A DNA stretch of 64,000 nucleotides from Mytilus californianus (GCF_021869535.1 NW_026262690.1:61698995-61762994); one strand, 5' to 3'; counted from the stretch's first letter, positions 21,236-32,276 are shown. Numbers and translations are program-made. Notes: generated from the sequence alone by a model not told the origin.

Positions 21236-22139
21236 GTAGATGTGTATTTATACGTCCCAAAAAACCGTTTGAAAAGAATACAAATTTAGTTATCATGTTT
21301 TAATTTGCTGATGACAAAACCGATATTTTTGCCAATGTAAACTATATCCAAAGATCTAATTACAACATTGGTAAGATAACCTTTACAAATAAGTTTGTTT
21401 AAAGGTTCGATGATCACATAGTGATTTCCGCGCTTTTAGTACAATATTACCGTAAATTTTAGGATGTGAAGGTCCACCTACCATCAAGCAAACTTAACTT
21501 CATTGTTCGTTGTACACGCCCTAGTATGTTTGCTGTAAATTTTAAACAATTTTCTACACTGCCATTCCTTATTCTAAGTTGAGATGGGGAAACATTTACG
21601 CAACATAATATAGTTTCTTTCAATACTAAAACTGATCGAATTGCCAGAGTCTCTGGCTGTCTGTCAAAGCAAACTTCTATGTGTTAACAACCACAATGCG
21701 TTCTAATTTAAAAAGTGAATGGTTGTTTCGATTATAGCAATATTTTTTTATCTTGCCTTATGGATGCGATTTTCCTGTTTTTTTGGTGGCTCATGCTGCT
21801 ATCATAAAATTATTATAATTTATCAGAAGAACTGAAAAATTTGACTCTTGAAAAAAGAAGGGGTAAAAAGCCGTGATTCAATAAGGAATAAATTGTCCAT
21901 ACACTGCCTATTACTTCCTATTAATATAAGAAAAAGGGAAAGAAGATTCTAAAGTGGATGGATTTAAAAGCTAGTCTTAGAAAAACTATTTTTAATCTTC
22001 CATTCTGAAATTTTTTTTTTCAAGAAATTTTGAATCTAACATATTTTTTTTTAAAAACATGCTGCATCTCCCCAAAACAACAATTCAACGGTTTGTGCCA
22101 AAAAGTTTCATGACTGCACGTAGGTAAGCAACATATACA
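21236..22139. other. Stretch without recognised feature
   Basis: No gene or shared repeat is visible. It contains long T runs near 22012 and 22044. Confidence 0.3.
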
Positions 22140-22805
22140 CTGAGCATTAACTTCTAGAAATTGACAATGAGGGTCGGTTGAAAACAAAACTTTACGACAA
22201 AATAGATGATTTCAGATTCCCAGTTGTGAACTTTCCATTTCTATGTAGCAACATTCCAGCAGCGTCTGCACACGGAGTATATATCTCCCAGTTGATACGA
22301 TATTCCAGGGCTTGTATTTCCTATCATTATTTCCTCGATAGAGGGTTGCTGCTCACAATGAAGCTATCAAACCAAGAGTTCCAAGTTGTGAAGTTGAAAT
22401 CATCCCTTCGTAATTTTTACGGACGCCATCACGAGTTGGTTGACCGGTATGGAATATTCGTTTCATATAGCGGATATGTTTCTTATGTCGTAACTATGCA
22501 ATCCTGTCCCTCTTTTCCCGTATGTGACCTACCGAATTAAACTCATTACCGGGTGCGTACTAACAATAGCAACACGACGGGTGCCACATTGTGGAGCAGG
22601 ATCTGCTTACCCTTCCGGAGCACCTGAGATCACCACCAGTTTTTTGGTGGAGTACGTGTTGCTCAATCTTTAGTTTCCTATGTTGTATTTTGTGTACTAT
22701 TGTTTGTATGTTGGTCTTTTTCATTTTAGCCATGGCTTTGTTAGTTTATTTTCAACTTATGAGTTTGAATGTCCTTCTGGTTTCTTTCGCCTCTCTTCTT
22801 CTGAA
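22140..22805 (+). mobile_element. PLE-B copy: C-terminal RT part plus complete 3' tail
   Basis: The frame from 22160 reads LKTKLYDKIDDFRFPVVNFP, GVYISQLIRYSRACISYHYF and KLSNQEFQVVKLKSSLRNFY, ending in GRHHELVDRYGIFVSYS. The 3' tail follows directly (22505-22805) with GGAGCAGGATCTGCTTACCC, a CCACC/GGTGG hairpin and the end TCTTTCGCCTCTCTT. This copy links the coding part to the tail. The RT core is missing, so it is 5'-truncated. Confidence 0.7.
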
Positions 22806-23026
22806 TAAATTAAACACAAATACATATAGAGCTGGTATCCAACGTGACAACGGATGCATGAGTCCCGTTTTATCCCAAAACTTTTAAGAGTAATTATAAA
22901 TAATTTATTTTATTGCTGTCTCCAGTCATAAACACTTGCAAGATGTAGTTGACCGAATGCACATGTTATTATGAAACTCTACACACTATCTATTGAAATT
23001 AGTCAAAATCAGACCTCAATTTTAGA

Positions 23027-23155
23027 ATGTCAGACGTTGATATACAGTTTGCTAGTTTAAGTCTTTCTGCAACTGTTAAACTAAATGATGGTTCTATGAG
23101 TGTTATGTTATTGTTGACTAAATCTTTCATCTTTTTTTTTCAAATAAGTATTTAA
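23027..23155 (+). CDS. Short ORF upstream of the 120-aa ORF, possible uORF
   Basis: 42 codons starting MSDVDIQFASLSLSATVKL. The N-terminus resembles MSDLDIEFGKHGLEVEAKG of the 56-aa protein at 1762-1932 in its MSD-x-DI-x-F pattern and alternating residues, but the rest differs. It stops 15 bases before the ATG of the 120-aa ORF. It could be an upstream ORF, a separate peptide or coincidence. Confidence 0.2.
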   Translation: MSDVDIQFASLSLSATVKLNDGSMSVMLLLTKSFIFFFQISI

Positions 23156-23169
23156 TAAATATAATTTAC

Positions 23170-23532
23170 ATGTCCAAGTTTACACCTCTTTTGCAGAGGA
23201 GAGTATCTAAAGATGATTTGTCTGAAAATAAACAATATGGGAACAAAGCAGAAGAATACGACAAAATATGTGAAAAAGTAATGGCCGATACTGGTGTGCA
23301 GAAGACTCTTGAAGCTTTACAAGAAAAATGGCGGATGATAATGTTTATGTATGATGATTGTATGGACTTGCGTACCGAGAAAACAGAACAGGATGTACTA
23401 CGAAGAAGAGTTCGAATAAAAAGGGAACTGATAGCATTAATATTAACATATGTCATAATAACTTTGCCAATATTGATAACTTTGTATTTAGCATTTTTGT
23501 TTGTAATTTGGTTTGTTACTACAGCAAGCTGA
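23170..23532 (+). CDS. Candidate 120-aa tail-anchored membrane protein
   Basis: An uninterrupted frame from MSKFTPLLQRR. Residues 15-85 are charged and look helical (YDKICEKVMADTGVQKTLEA, LRTEKTEQDVLRRRVRIKRE). The last 35 residues form one long hydrophobic segment or a tight pair (LIALILTYVIITLPILITLY, LAFLFVIWFVTTAS), with only a few polar residues after it. The basic cluster RRRVRIKR sits just before the membrane segment, as in tail-anchored proteins with a cytosolic N-terminus. No homologue is recognised. A tract ending CAAATAAG at 23148 could be a splice acceptor for an upstream exon. It is unlike the repeat-derived frames around it and is the longest clean non-transposon ORF in the window. 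Confidence 0.45.
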   Translation: MSKFTPLLQRRVSKDDLSENKQYGNKAEEYDKICEKVMADTGVQKTLEALQEKWRMIMFMYDDCMDLRTEKTEQDVLRRRVRIKRELIALILTYVIITLPILITLYLAFLFVIWFVTTAS

Positions 23533-23838
23533 GTCTCATGTGTTAATATTACGACATTTATTAATATGATGTGACTGGTCTAAAGATGGATGAAATATTT
23601 GGCCAAGATTTCCTATGTTGATCTTTGTTATATGAGCATGGTTTAGTGCGATATATACAAAAATAATGTTTATTATTATTCAATGAAAAAATGGTTTGCA
23701 CTACAAAAATGATCGAAAGTAGACAATTAGCTGTGTATATGTAGATACTTCTTTTCTTAGAATTTTATGAGTAAAATTATTCGAAATTCATTTAATTTGT
23801 TTGCTAAACGTCCAGTGGCAAGTATGCCATCGGCATGT

Positions 23839-24130
23839 TCAGAACGAGAACAAATTAACAATAATTACGATAGATAGGTAATAGAGGCTGTCCGGAATGA
23901 AGGTCGGGGGGAATTTGGACTGCCACAGGAAAATGAGGATATATTGGATATGGACAGAAGTTTCGCCTTGCAACAGACAACTTACGGACCCCTCAAATAG
24001 TTGTTGCAAGGGTCCGTAATGTGCAGAGAGCGTGGCACTCTCTCTACACGAGTGATCGAATTTAACATCCCCATTCTTACCGGACGTGGCTGTGTACTTA
24101 TACATCCCGTACATTTAAACGGAGGCCCCA
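23839..24130 (-). other. Unusual GC-richer segment with hairpins and an open frame
   Basis: The minus strand has inverted repeats, TTACGGACCC with GGGTCCGTAA around 23982-24020 and GAGAGAGTGC with CACGCTCTC around 24025-24050. An open frame of about 90 codons crosses them. The G+C content is higher than in the neighbours. I do not recognise it. It could be part of an element not otherwise present in the window. Confidence 0.3.
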
Positions 24131-25194
24131 CTCTGGCTAGATTTTTACTAATGGTCGGAAGAAGATCAACGTGACTGTATTTCTATTCCACAGTCTTCCT
24201 TTGGGATCATTTAGTTTGATTACAGCAGCTTATAAGTATTGGATAAATCGATAAGTTGCACGGTTATAAATGCTGTATGAACAGCATACATACAGCATGC
24301 ATTAAGAAATTCCTTCGCTAGTTGTCGTTCTTTTAATAAGTATGATGTAGCTTACTCAAATCCATCTGTTCCAAAACGTCGTTTCAAAGTTTTAACCATT
24401 TCCCACCAGAAACACTAGTATTGGTAATTTTACTAAATTAAGTTTCGTTATGAAATTCCTCTCTATGTTGTTATACAATGACAAGCGAAAGACAAATACG
24501 ACAATTGGGTGTTGCTCATCGGTATCATGGGTATTGTAAATTTCAAATCTTAAAGTTATTTGTTGCCATTGAAAAACTTATTCTCATGGTTGTAATGATT
24601 AAGCTTCACTGTAAACAGTATTTTCAAACAACGTTCCACTTTTCTACACTATTCATCACTTTTCTGCATTTTAGATTTGAAGATTGTCAACAATTTCTTA
24701 TTAAATAGCAATTTAGTTTCTTTAAAATGACAAACGCAACAACAGTTTTAGGTAAATAAACTGTAAATTACCACACTGGTTTCGATAGCAAATATACCGA
24801 AATAGAATTTATCAAAATATAGTTGTTTTTTGAATGGGCAACTTATTTACTGAATTTTGCAGAGTGATATTCCAATAGGTTGCCGGTATAATATTGCGAT
24901 TTGTACTGACTGTGTACCCATGCTTACCGACTTCCATTTGTACTGATATATTGCACTCTGTCTTTTAGAGTTCATGTCGTTTCTATTGTTTGGTCTGTTT
25001 TTTTTTTTTACCAGGAATAGTGCATTTGACCGAACGGAACAACAGTATACTAACCATCGATTTTAGACCTACTTGTAATGTCACGGTGCCGTCTAAATAG
25101 GTGACATCCATATTATGACCAAAATCGGTATTTTCCAAATTCCTTTTTGCTATTTTATTTGGCAATATTTAGTTCCATGGAAAATTTGATTTTT
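24131..25194. other. Stretch without recognised feature
   Basis: Only short frames of biased composition are present. A T run lies near 25000. Confidence 0.3.
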
Positions 25195-25400
25195 TTCACT
25201 GGGCCGACGTTTCGTTCGCAAGGGTATCACCAGCCCAGTAAGCAGCACTTTTGTGTTGACATGAAATATCATTCATATGCCCATTTTCTGTAATTTTACT
25301 GTTTATAAAATGTTAAATTATTCGGAACGATTACGTATTTTTTCCATGCATAGATTGCCTTTGCCGTATTTTGCACAACTTTTCGGATTGTTCGGTTTTT
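25195..25400 (+). repeat. R5 (hammerhead-type) element body, truncated before the ribozyme
   Basis: Starts GACGTTTCGTTCGCAAGGG, then TATCACCAGCCCAGTAAGCA, TTGCCTTTGCCGTATTTTGC and ACAACTTTTCGGATT. These match the body that precedes the ribozyme at 62620-62736 and, inverted, at 59885-60115. It ends where PLE-B sequence begins, so the ribozyme part is absent. Confidence 0.55.
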
Positions 25401-25404
25401 AGTG

Positions 25405-26605
25405 TCCTTACAAACAAAGTTATATTGCTGGGTCTTCCAAGTGCTTCACGAAACCTTTTTCCAAATTATTGAAATCAATTTTATCAGCAATCAAAGCCGG
25501 GCTTCAAAGTTATTGAGGGGACGTGAATCAGATGAGGATACTAAAAAACATCATAAGATCTTTAAGAGTACATACAATCTAAGACTCTTTCCTCTTGCAA
25601 TAGTATTAAAACTTTTGACTTTTCTACACATTACACAAATATTCCCCATTCCAAAATAAAGGACAAATTGAAAGAATTGTTCCTGCTTTGTTTCATAAAA
25701 AAAGAATGACCTCCGTAGTTTCTTGTCTTAGGGAGGGATAATCGTACTGTGTAAAAAAATCACCTCTGAATCAAACAAAAAATTCCCTGAAACTGACATT
25801 ATCAAGATGCTTGATTTCTTGATTGACAACATATTTGTCACGTTTGGAGGACTTGTTTTTCATCAAACAATCGGCGTTTACATGGGAACCAACTATGCTC
25901 CTCTTCTTGGCGACTAGTTCCTATATTCGTATGATGCTGACTTCATGCAGGAACTTTTTACGAAGAAAGGAAAGAAGAAAGCAGTATTCTTTAACCTCAC
26001 TTTCCGATATATAGATGAAGTTCTTTCACTAAATAATTCAAAATTTGGTGACTATGTTGAACGCATCTATCCCATCGAACTTGAGATAAAGGATACACAA
26101 GATACAGTTAAGTCGGCCGCATATTTTGAATTACATCTAGAAATTGACAATGATGGTCGGTTGAATACAAAACTTTACGACAAAAGAGATGATTTCAGAT
26201 TCCCAATTGTAAACTTCCCATTTCTATGTAGCAACATTCCAGCAGCGCCTGCATACGGAGTGTATATCTCCCAGTTGAAACGATATTCCAGGGCTAATAC
26301 TTCGTATCATGATTTCCTTGATAGAGTGTTGCTGCTCACAATAAAGCTATTAAACCAAGAGTTCCAAGTGGTGAAGTTGAAATCGTCCTTTCGTAAATTT
26401 TACGGACGCCATCACGAGTTGGTTGACCGTTATGGAATATCTGTTTCACAGATGACAACAGATATGTTTCTATTGTCGTAACTACAGTCCCGTCCCGTTT
26501 TCCCTGAATGTGACCTACCGAATTAGACTTTTCACAGGGTTTGTACTAACATGCGCAATTCGACGGGTGCCACATGGGGAGCAGGATCTGCTTACCTAGG
26601 TCCCT
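25405..26605 (+). mobile_element. PLE-B copy with most of the RT and part of the 3' tail
   Basis: In order: a K-T-F-D-F-S-T-like block near 25605, then KMLDFLIDNIFVTFGG, I-G-V-Y-M-G-T-N-Y-A-P-L-L-G-D near 25870, F-R-Y-I-D-E-V-L-S-L-N-N at 26002, LNTKLYDKRDDFRFPIVNFP and HHELVDRYGISVSQMTTDMF. The catalytic box is YIDE instead of YIDD, which would disable metal binding. A frameshift and stop near 25916 break it. The tail starts at 26500 and is cut at about 26605. It is the best PLE-B copy for coding content in the window. Confidence 0.75.
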
Positions 26606-26859
26606 TTTGGTTATATAGCTACTCCTATTTTCAAGTACAAATACATCATTGGCTTTGAGCATTCCTGATAAAGGTTGCCAAAAGTTAAAACAATTCCTGG
26701 GAAATATTTATTAAGTGTAATTTCCATTTTCACTTTCGATTAAGTCTTAGTGTATATCGATGGTTTTTGTATTTGGTGATGTATCAGGAATAAACAAGAG
26801 ACATTTGTCAATCCGTTATTGTAAGATACTCATGACATGACTTATCAATGTGTTGTTAG

Positions 26860-27080
26860 AGTAACATGACAGATGTTACATGTGGAGCAGGAACTACTAA
26901 CCATTTTGGTTGTTATTTTTAGAGTTTTTTAGAGGATTAGAAGGGGGTCGTCGTGTTGTTCAATCATTTGTTTTCTGTGTAATGCTTCTTTTTATGCGTC
27001 CTTTCGTCGCTTATACTTTTAGGTTGTGTTGTCTTTTTTTTATTGGACTTGTGATTTGCGATTGAACCTTAGTGTCTTCT
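26860..27080 (+). mobile_element. Degenerate PLE-B-like 3' tail
   Basis: Contains ACATGTGGAGCAGGAACTAC, then after a gap GTCGTCGTGTTGTTCAATC and TTGTTTTCTGTGTAATG, in the order of the PLE-B tail but strongly diverged. Confidence 0.45.
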
Positions 27081-27299
27081 TTTCTTTTGGAAACTCTAAT
27101 GAAGAACACTACAAATTCACAATTTGTATTCTACTTGAGCATTTGATCATGTTAATAGAAATGTTCAAAATAAGAATTAAATATACATGAAGTGCATAGG
27201 AAAACATACGGAATGCGAAATCTTGAATATCAAATCCCTTGATATTCCGCACTTATTAAAACCCAGACACATGTCTGCAACTAATATAATATACTAATA

Positions 27300-27575
27300 C
27301 ACAATCTGTATGTGCCTGTCCCAAGTCTGGAGCCTGTAATTAAGTGGTTGTCGATTGTTACTGTATAGTATATATTTCTTTTCGATTGTTGTATTTACAT
27401 AAACCAGACAGATAGTTTTCTCATTTGAATTGTTTTACATTTTGTGATATCGGAGCCTTTTGTAGCTTGCTAATTGTTGAAGGATGCGCAGCGACCAACA
27501 ATAGCTAACAGCTAAGTCATTTGTTATCTGGTGAATAGTTGTCTCATTAGCAAGCATACCACATCTTTTTATTTT
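27300..27575 (-). repeat. R2 interspersed repeat, inverted copy
   Basis: The complement of R2: CCTGTCCCAAGTCTGGAGCC, GTGGTTGTCGATTGTT and GAATAGTTGTCTCATTAGCA, ending ACCACATCTTTTTATTTT. Confidence 0.6.
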
Positions 27576-28254
27576 ATAGTTTTCATAAAAAAGGACTGGT
27601 TACATAATGTATAAAAAGGTAACTCACAGTATTTAAATAGTGATATATACTGAAGAAGAGCGGTGCTGAATGCTAAAATATTTATAGCATTTAGAAATAA
27701 TTTCCCAATTCTTGAAGATTAAGACTTTGGTTAGCCTGCTTGCAGTTTTTTTTGCATAAACGCTTGCTCAAGCACTGTTATTAAGATTGACATCCTCAAA
27801 CAATATAAATAGGCGGAGTTAAACCTGATACATTATTCTTAAATTTGATTGGAAGTTATTCTGGAGGTTAGAAACACTCAATCGTACATGTAAACATTAC
27901 AGGACAAATATTATTCACACATATTTAATAAGCTGGATTTTAAAGCATTACATAAATCATCATTCTTATTATTTGTAATTGAATCTCCAGTAAGTTCTGA
28001 ACCTTGTTTTAAGTTAATAAAAAGTTAAAACTGAATGATTATTTGGTTGGCTTATATTCTTACCAATAATAAATGCACCAAATATAATGTTTTAGATAAA
28101 TTATCGTTTGTGAACCAATTTTGAGAAGGAAATAATTTTGGTCTTATGAATAAAAAAATCCTACACAAATTTACAAAACAACAATACATTTGTGTTGATA
28201 ATTACATTAACCAATCATAAGGAAGCTACACCAAACTATATGATGGGCCTGGAT

Positions 28255-28500
28255 GGGTGTCCTTTATTTCTGTATTCTTTAATTTTCAGACCATTTTCTC
28301 AATTACTTATTTATTTTGCCCAATATTCTCTATTCATTATATTTTAGCACCCCATCATTCTCTATTCTTAATTATTTTTGCCTATTTTTCTCTTCTCTTT
28401 ATTTTATTTGCCCTGTATTCTGCACCTTTTGCCCATTGTTGTCTATTCTGTAAACCACACCCAAATCCTCATACAAGTTGGTTTGAATTGCACAATTTAC
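28255..28500 (+). repeat. T-rich degenerate tandem motif in the foldback element
   Basis: Repeats of ATTCTCTATTCTT-like and TTTTGCCC phrases at irregular spacing. The 84- and 69-codon frames here are by-products. Confidence 0.45.
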
Positions 28501-28700
28501 TCATGCCATGAACTTGGTCAAATACCAATTCACATTTTAGCAATGAAGGGGCAACAAAGGAGCGCTTGTCTATACCCTATTAAATAAGTATACACACAGG
28601 CTGTATCAATTTCCCATTTAAATGATAACTTTTGTAATGTTATAAGATCCAGCTTATTAAATATAAAGGTAACACCCAGCCACCGAAAGCTTTATTATAT

Positions 28701-28862
28701 AGAGCCTAGGTGGTCGAGTGGTCTAGCGCGTCGGGCATAGTGCAAGGCGATTTGGTGCCATGATATCTCAATAGCATGAGTTCGAATCCCGGCCAGGGAA
28801 GAACAAAAAATTTGCTTCCGCAAATTTACAGATCTAACATTGTTGGGCTGTTGTTTAGACGA
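28701..28862 (+). mobile_element. tRNA-derived SINE
   Basis: A polymerase III A box, TGGTCGAGTGG (28711-28721), and a B box, GAGTTCGAATCCC (28778-28790), lie 57 bases apart as in a tRNA with a long variable arm. The ends do not form an acceptor stem and a non-tRNA body follows, so this is a SINE, not a tRNA gene. ATTATAT occurs on both sides (28694-28700 and 28863-28869), a likely target-site duplication. Confidence 0.7.
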
Positions 28863-29095
28863 ATTATATTGTGTGTGAACAATATTTGTCATGTAATGTT
28901 TACATGTACAATTGGGTGCTCCTTACCTCCAGGATAAACTCCAATCAAATTTGAATATAATGTATACAGGTTTAATTCCGCCTATGTATATTGTTTGCAG
29001 ATGTCAATCTTAATTACAATGCTTGAGCAAACGTTTGTACTAAAAAAGGAAGCAGAAAGTCTTACTCTACAAGCATTTGGAAATTATCTCTTACC

Positions 29096-30117
29096 TTGAT
29101 AAAGAATTTAATGAGCTTGAGAAAATTTAGGGGTCACTAATTGGTAAGACAAATGAAAAGAGAAGGTTATAAGTTCCTATAAGCCATTTTTCCACTACTA
29201 AACTATCTATTCTACTTACTAGTACACTTGGTACAATCAAAAACTTGGTAATAAATTGTTCAAATAAGGCCTTTGAAAATAGTGGAATTAATTACTTTTG
29301 GAGTGTCAAAAATTCGTTGGAAGTACTTGATAAATTGCATGCTTATATTGGTGATTTCGAATCTGTTCAAAGTTTTGATTTTTCTACTTTATACACCACG
29401 TTGCCTCATAATCTTATTAAGAAAAAATTCACACACCTAATTGAATGGGCATTAAAAAAGTCGGAATGCGAATATATATGTTCAAACTTTTTCAGGTCAT
29501 TTTTTAGTAACAACAAACAAAAGAACTATGTCAATTGGACCTGCTTTGATACTATAATTGCCCTTGAATTTTTACTAGATAACATTTTTGTTCGCTATGG
29601 AGATTCCGTTTATCGTCAGGTTATCGGAATTCCCAATGGGGACTAACTGTGCACCACTTATTGCGGACCTGTTTCTGTATTGTTATGAGTTACAATTTAT
29701 GATTAAAATCAGCAAAGACCCATCGAAACAACATCTGATTCAAAAATTTAATAACACTTTTAGATATTTAGATGATATATTGGCTCTCAATAATGACGAC
29801 TTCAGTATGTACACTAAAGAGATTTATCCTGCCGAACTGACTTTAAATAAAGCTAATACTAACAATGAACACTGCCCTTTCCTGGATCTTGATATCTTTA
29901 TCTTTAACGGGAAGCTTAATAATAAAATTTATGATAAAAGAGATGATTTTTCATTTCCTATTGTTAGTTATCCATTTTTAGATGGTGACGTTCCCATGTC
30001 GCCACCTTATGGTGTTTATATATCTCAACTTGTTCGATTCGCTCGTGCATGTAACAACGTATTTGATTTCAACGAAAAAATCTCTGTATTACTGAAATAT
30101 TATTACAACAGGGTTTT
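29096..30117 (+). mobile_element. PLE-A copy with RT core
   Basis: The frame reads SVKNSLEVLDKLHAYIGDFE, then the first catalytic block S-F-D-F-S-T-L-Y-T-T-L-P-H near 29380 and LEFLLDNIFVRYGDSVYRQV. A one-base insertion at 29634-29640 splits I-G-I-P / M-G-T-N-C-A-P. The second frame gives L-I-A-D-L-F-L-Y-C-Y-E, F-R-Y-L-D-D-I-L-A-L-N-N at 29759 (both Asp intact), GKLNNKIYDKRDDFSFPIVS and GVYISQLVRFARACNNVFDF. Coding sequence continues through N-L-C-I-T-E to Q-G-F at 30117 and is then replaced by unrelated sequence. These motifs fit Penelope-like elements. I see no GIY-YIG domain. One frameshift and a lost C-terminus make it inactive. Confidence 0.7.
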
Positions 30118-30209
30118 CATTGCTAATTTTTACAATACAGATGTAGTTCTTATTTTCTTTATTTCAGGTGCTAAAATGGTTCCATCATACCTACTCCTTT
30201 GGGAGAGTT
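30118..30209 (+). repeat. 92-bp direct repeat, copy 1
   Basis: Identical by eye to 31191-31282: begins CATTGCTAATTTTTACAATA and ends CCTTTGGGAGAGTT. It interrupts PLE-A right after its Q-G-F codons. Confidence 0.8.
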
Positions 30210-31190
30210 ATAATTTTGAATGTCCCTTTGGTATCCTTCGCCTCTCTTTTAACCGAACTTTGATATCTTTGTTTATAAGGCATCCCGTTGCGAAATATCT
30301 TTTTTTGGTTATTAAAATATTAATGACAATATCTCAAAGTCGGCAATTTTTTGCCCTTTTGTAAGTGTATGAAGTGTTGAGCCTTTAAGAAAATATGAAA
30401 GACAAAGTTCGGAAATATTTGTAATGCTATCTTACATACTCAAATGTATAATGGATGATATATCTCATAGAGTTTTCATAATGTTGAATTTAAGGGGCAG
30501 GAAAATGGCCTTCTTGTCCGCTTTTCATGTGGATTTGTCAATTACTTTTAGTAAATGCATATGTTAAAATGCAACTATATTTTGCTAATAGATTAATTTA
30601 TATCAGTAACAATTTAAACAATCCTAAATTTGTAAAACTTTCAAATCATTCACATTTCTTTCTATCTTAGACATTATGTGTATTGGACTCAGTACACTGC
30701 AAATTTCGTGCACTTGAAAACATTTAGAGGAATCATATATGCATCACACTCATAAACATAAAGAATCTTAATTTTTTGCGATTATCTTGACATAATTTTG
30801 ATTTCAGTATTATGCATTTTAATTATCAAGCGACTCATATTAATCAACAATGACACGATTGCCTTTTTTGCTTGTTCTTAATAGAATAGTGACAACTTTT
30901 GGATATGATCCAGCCGGAAGTACTAGAAATATGAATAAAGTGGTATCATAGAATCCTTGGTACTTAAATATGTTAACCACAAGTAGGTGTTTCAATACAG
31001 ATCAATACTCGTGTTATCTGAGCCTGTTCCAATAAATGAAGAATTAAACAATGACCGTTCGCAATTGCAAGTGTCGTATGGATCGACTAAATAACAGAGA
31101 CATTTGTTCGTCAAGTTATAGATGTATCAAGCTTACACGTGTGTGTCCATGTATACATTCATGAGCAAAAAAAAAGGATTAATATTGAAA
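30210..31190. other. Segment between the two 92-bp repeats
   Basis: Starts with a 40-base piece of PLE-B 3' end (TTGAATGTCCCTTTGG, CTTCGCCTCTCTTTT) and is otherwise unrecognised AT-rich DNA without a long frame. Confidence 0.45.
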
Positions 31191-31282
31191 CATTGCTAAT
31201 TTTTACAATACAGATGTAGTTCTTATTTTCTTTATTTCAGGTGCTAAAATGGTTCCATCATACCTACTCCTTTGGGAGAGTT
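31191..31282 (+). repeat. 92-bp direct repeat, copy 2
   Basis: The second identical copy of the 30118-30209 sequence, 1073 bases downstream. Confidence 0.8.
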
Positions 31283-31399
31283 CTATTTTTTTAATTTTTG
31301 TATCTAGGCAGGTAGTCCTAACGTTGGTTACCATGACAACTTTTTGTTATGTATTGATATTCACAATCTTAAAACGTATGCAGTAAATACGAAAATTTC

Positions 31400-32276
31400 T
31401 ACAATAAAATTGAAAATGAAAATGGGGAATATGTCAAAGAGACAACAACCCGACCAAAGAGCAGACAACAGCCGAAGGCCACCAATGGGTCTTCAACGCA
31501 GCGAGAAAATCCCGCACCCGGAGGTGGTCCTCAGCTGGCCCCTAAATAAAATTGTGTACTAGTTCAGTGAAAATGGACGTCACACTAAACTCCAAAACAT
31601 ATAAACGAACTAAAATTAAAAAACATACAAGACAAACAAAGGCCAGAGGTTCCTGACTTGGGACAGGCGCAAAAATGCGGCGGGGTTAAACATGTTTTGT
31701 GAGATCTCAACCCTCCCCCTATACCTCTAGACAATGTAGAATAAAGAAACACATAGCAATACGCACAGTAAAAATTCAGTTCAAAAGAAGTCCGAGTCCG
31801 ATAACAGAATAGGTAACAAAAGAAACAAAGCAAAATGACAATGATACATAAATGAACAAAGGACTACTAGCAGTTACTGACATGCCAGCTCCAGACCTCA
31901 ATTAAACTGATTGAAAGATTATGTCTTCATCATATGAAAATCAAGTACAATCCCTCCAGTTAGGGGTTTAGTATCATACCATTATAAAATATATGAGAAG
32001 AACAAAACCCGTATCATGCCAACAACTGGTTTGAGAATAAATGTGTTTATTTCCAATGCAGAGATCCTATAAATGAATCAATATTAATACCAAAATATGC
32101 TATCCTTAATGACTTGACAACAGTATCGTAACTATATCCTTTCCGAATAAGTCTGTTTAAAGGTTTGGTTAGCTTTTGAGGTGAATGCCGACATTCTGTA
32201 TGTTGATTTATATTTACGAATGATTTCCTTGTACATATGATAAAATTTAGTAAATGTTTTGACTAGTTTGTGATAT
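31400..32276 (-). mobile_element. PLE-A copy: 3' region and C-terminal codons
   Basis: The long 3' region (31400-32040) contains GCAGCGAGAAAATCCCGCAC, CCTGACTTGGGACAGGCGC and GAAGTCCGAGTCCGAT and matches 43248-43890 block by block. Upstream on the minus strand, codons read YHKLVKTFTKFYHMYKEIIR, matching the C-terminus of the PLE-A copy at 43.9-44.5 kb. The coding part is cut at 32276, where a PLE-B copy begins. Confidence 0.7.

Larger units (their letters stand above)
27691..29093. mobile_element. Foldback element with 260-bp inverted arms, SINE inserted in right arm
   Basis: The left arm (27691-27952) and the complement of the right arm (28633-29093) match along their length: TTGCTCAAGCA, TTAAGATTGACATC, AATAGGCGGA, CATGTAAACATTACA and TTTAATAAGCTGGAT. 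The right arm is longer because about 200 bases, including a tRNA-derived SINE, interrupt it between AAATAT (28664) and TGTGTGAAC. The centre holds a T-rich degenerate tandem motif. No transposase is visible. Confidence 0.65.

Noticed and set aside
21308-21330. Hammerhead core candidate GCTGATGA
   Set aside because: No stem II, GAAA or cleavage triplet in place.
28257-28587. Hydrophobic small proteins
   Set aside because: The frames run through a T-rich degenerate tandem motif, and their hydrophobicity is compositional.
28701-28800. tRNA gene
   Set aside because: A and B boxes are present but the ends do not form an acceptor stem and a SINE body follows.
30118-31282. LTR retrotransposon with 92-bp LTRs
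   Set aside because: No TG...CA ends, no primer-binding site, no gag or pol in the 981 bases between. Kept only as an unexplained direct repeat.
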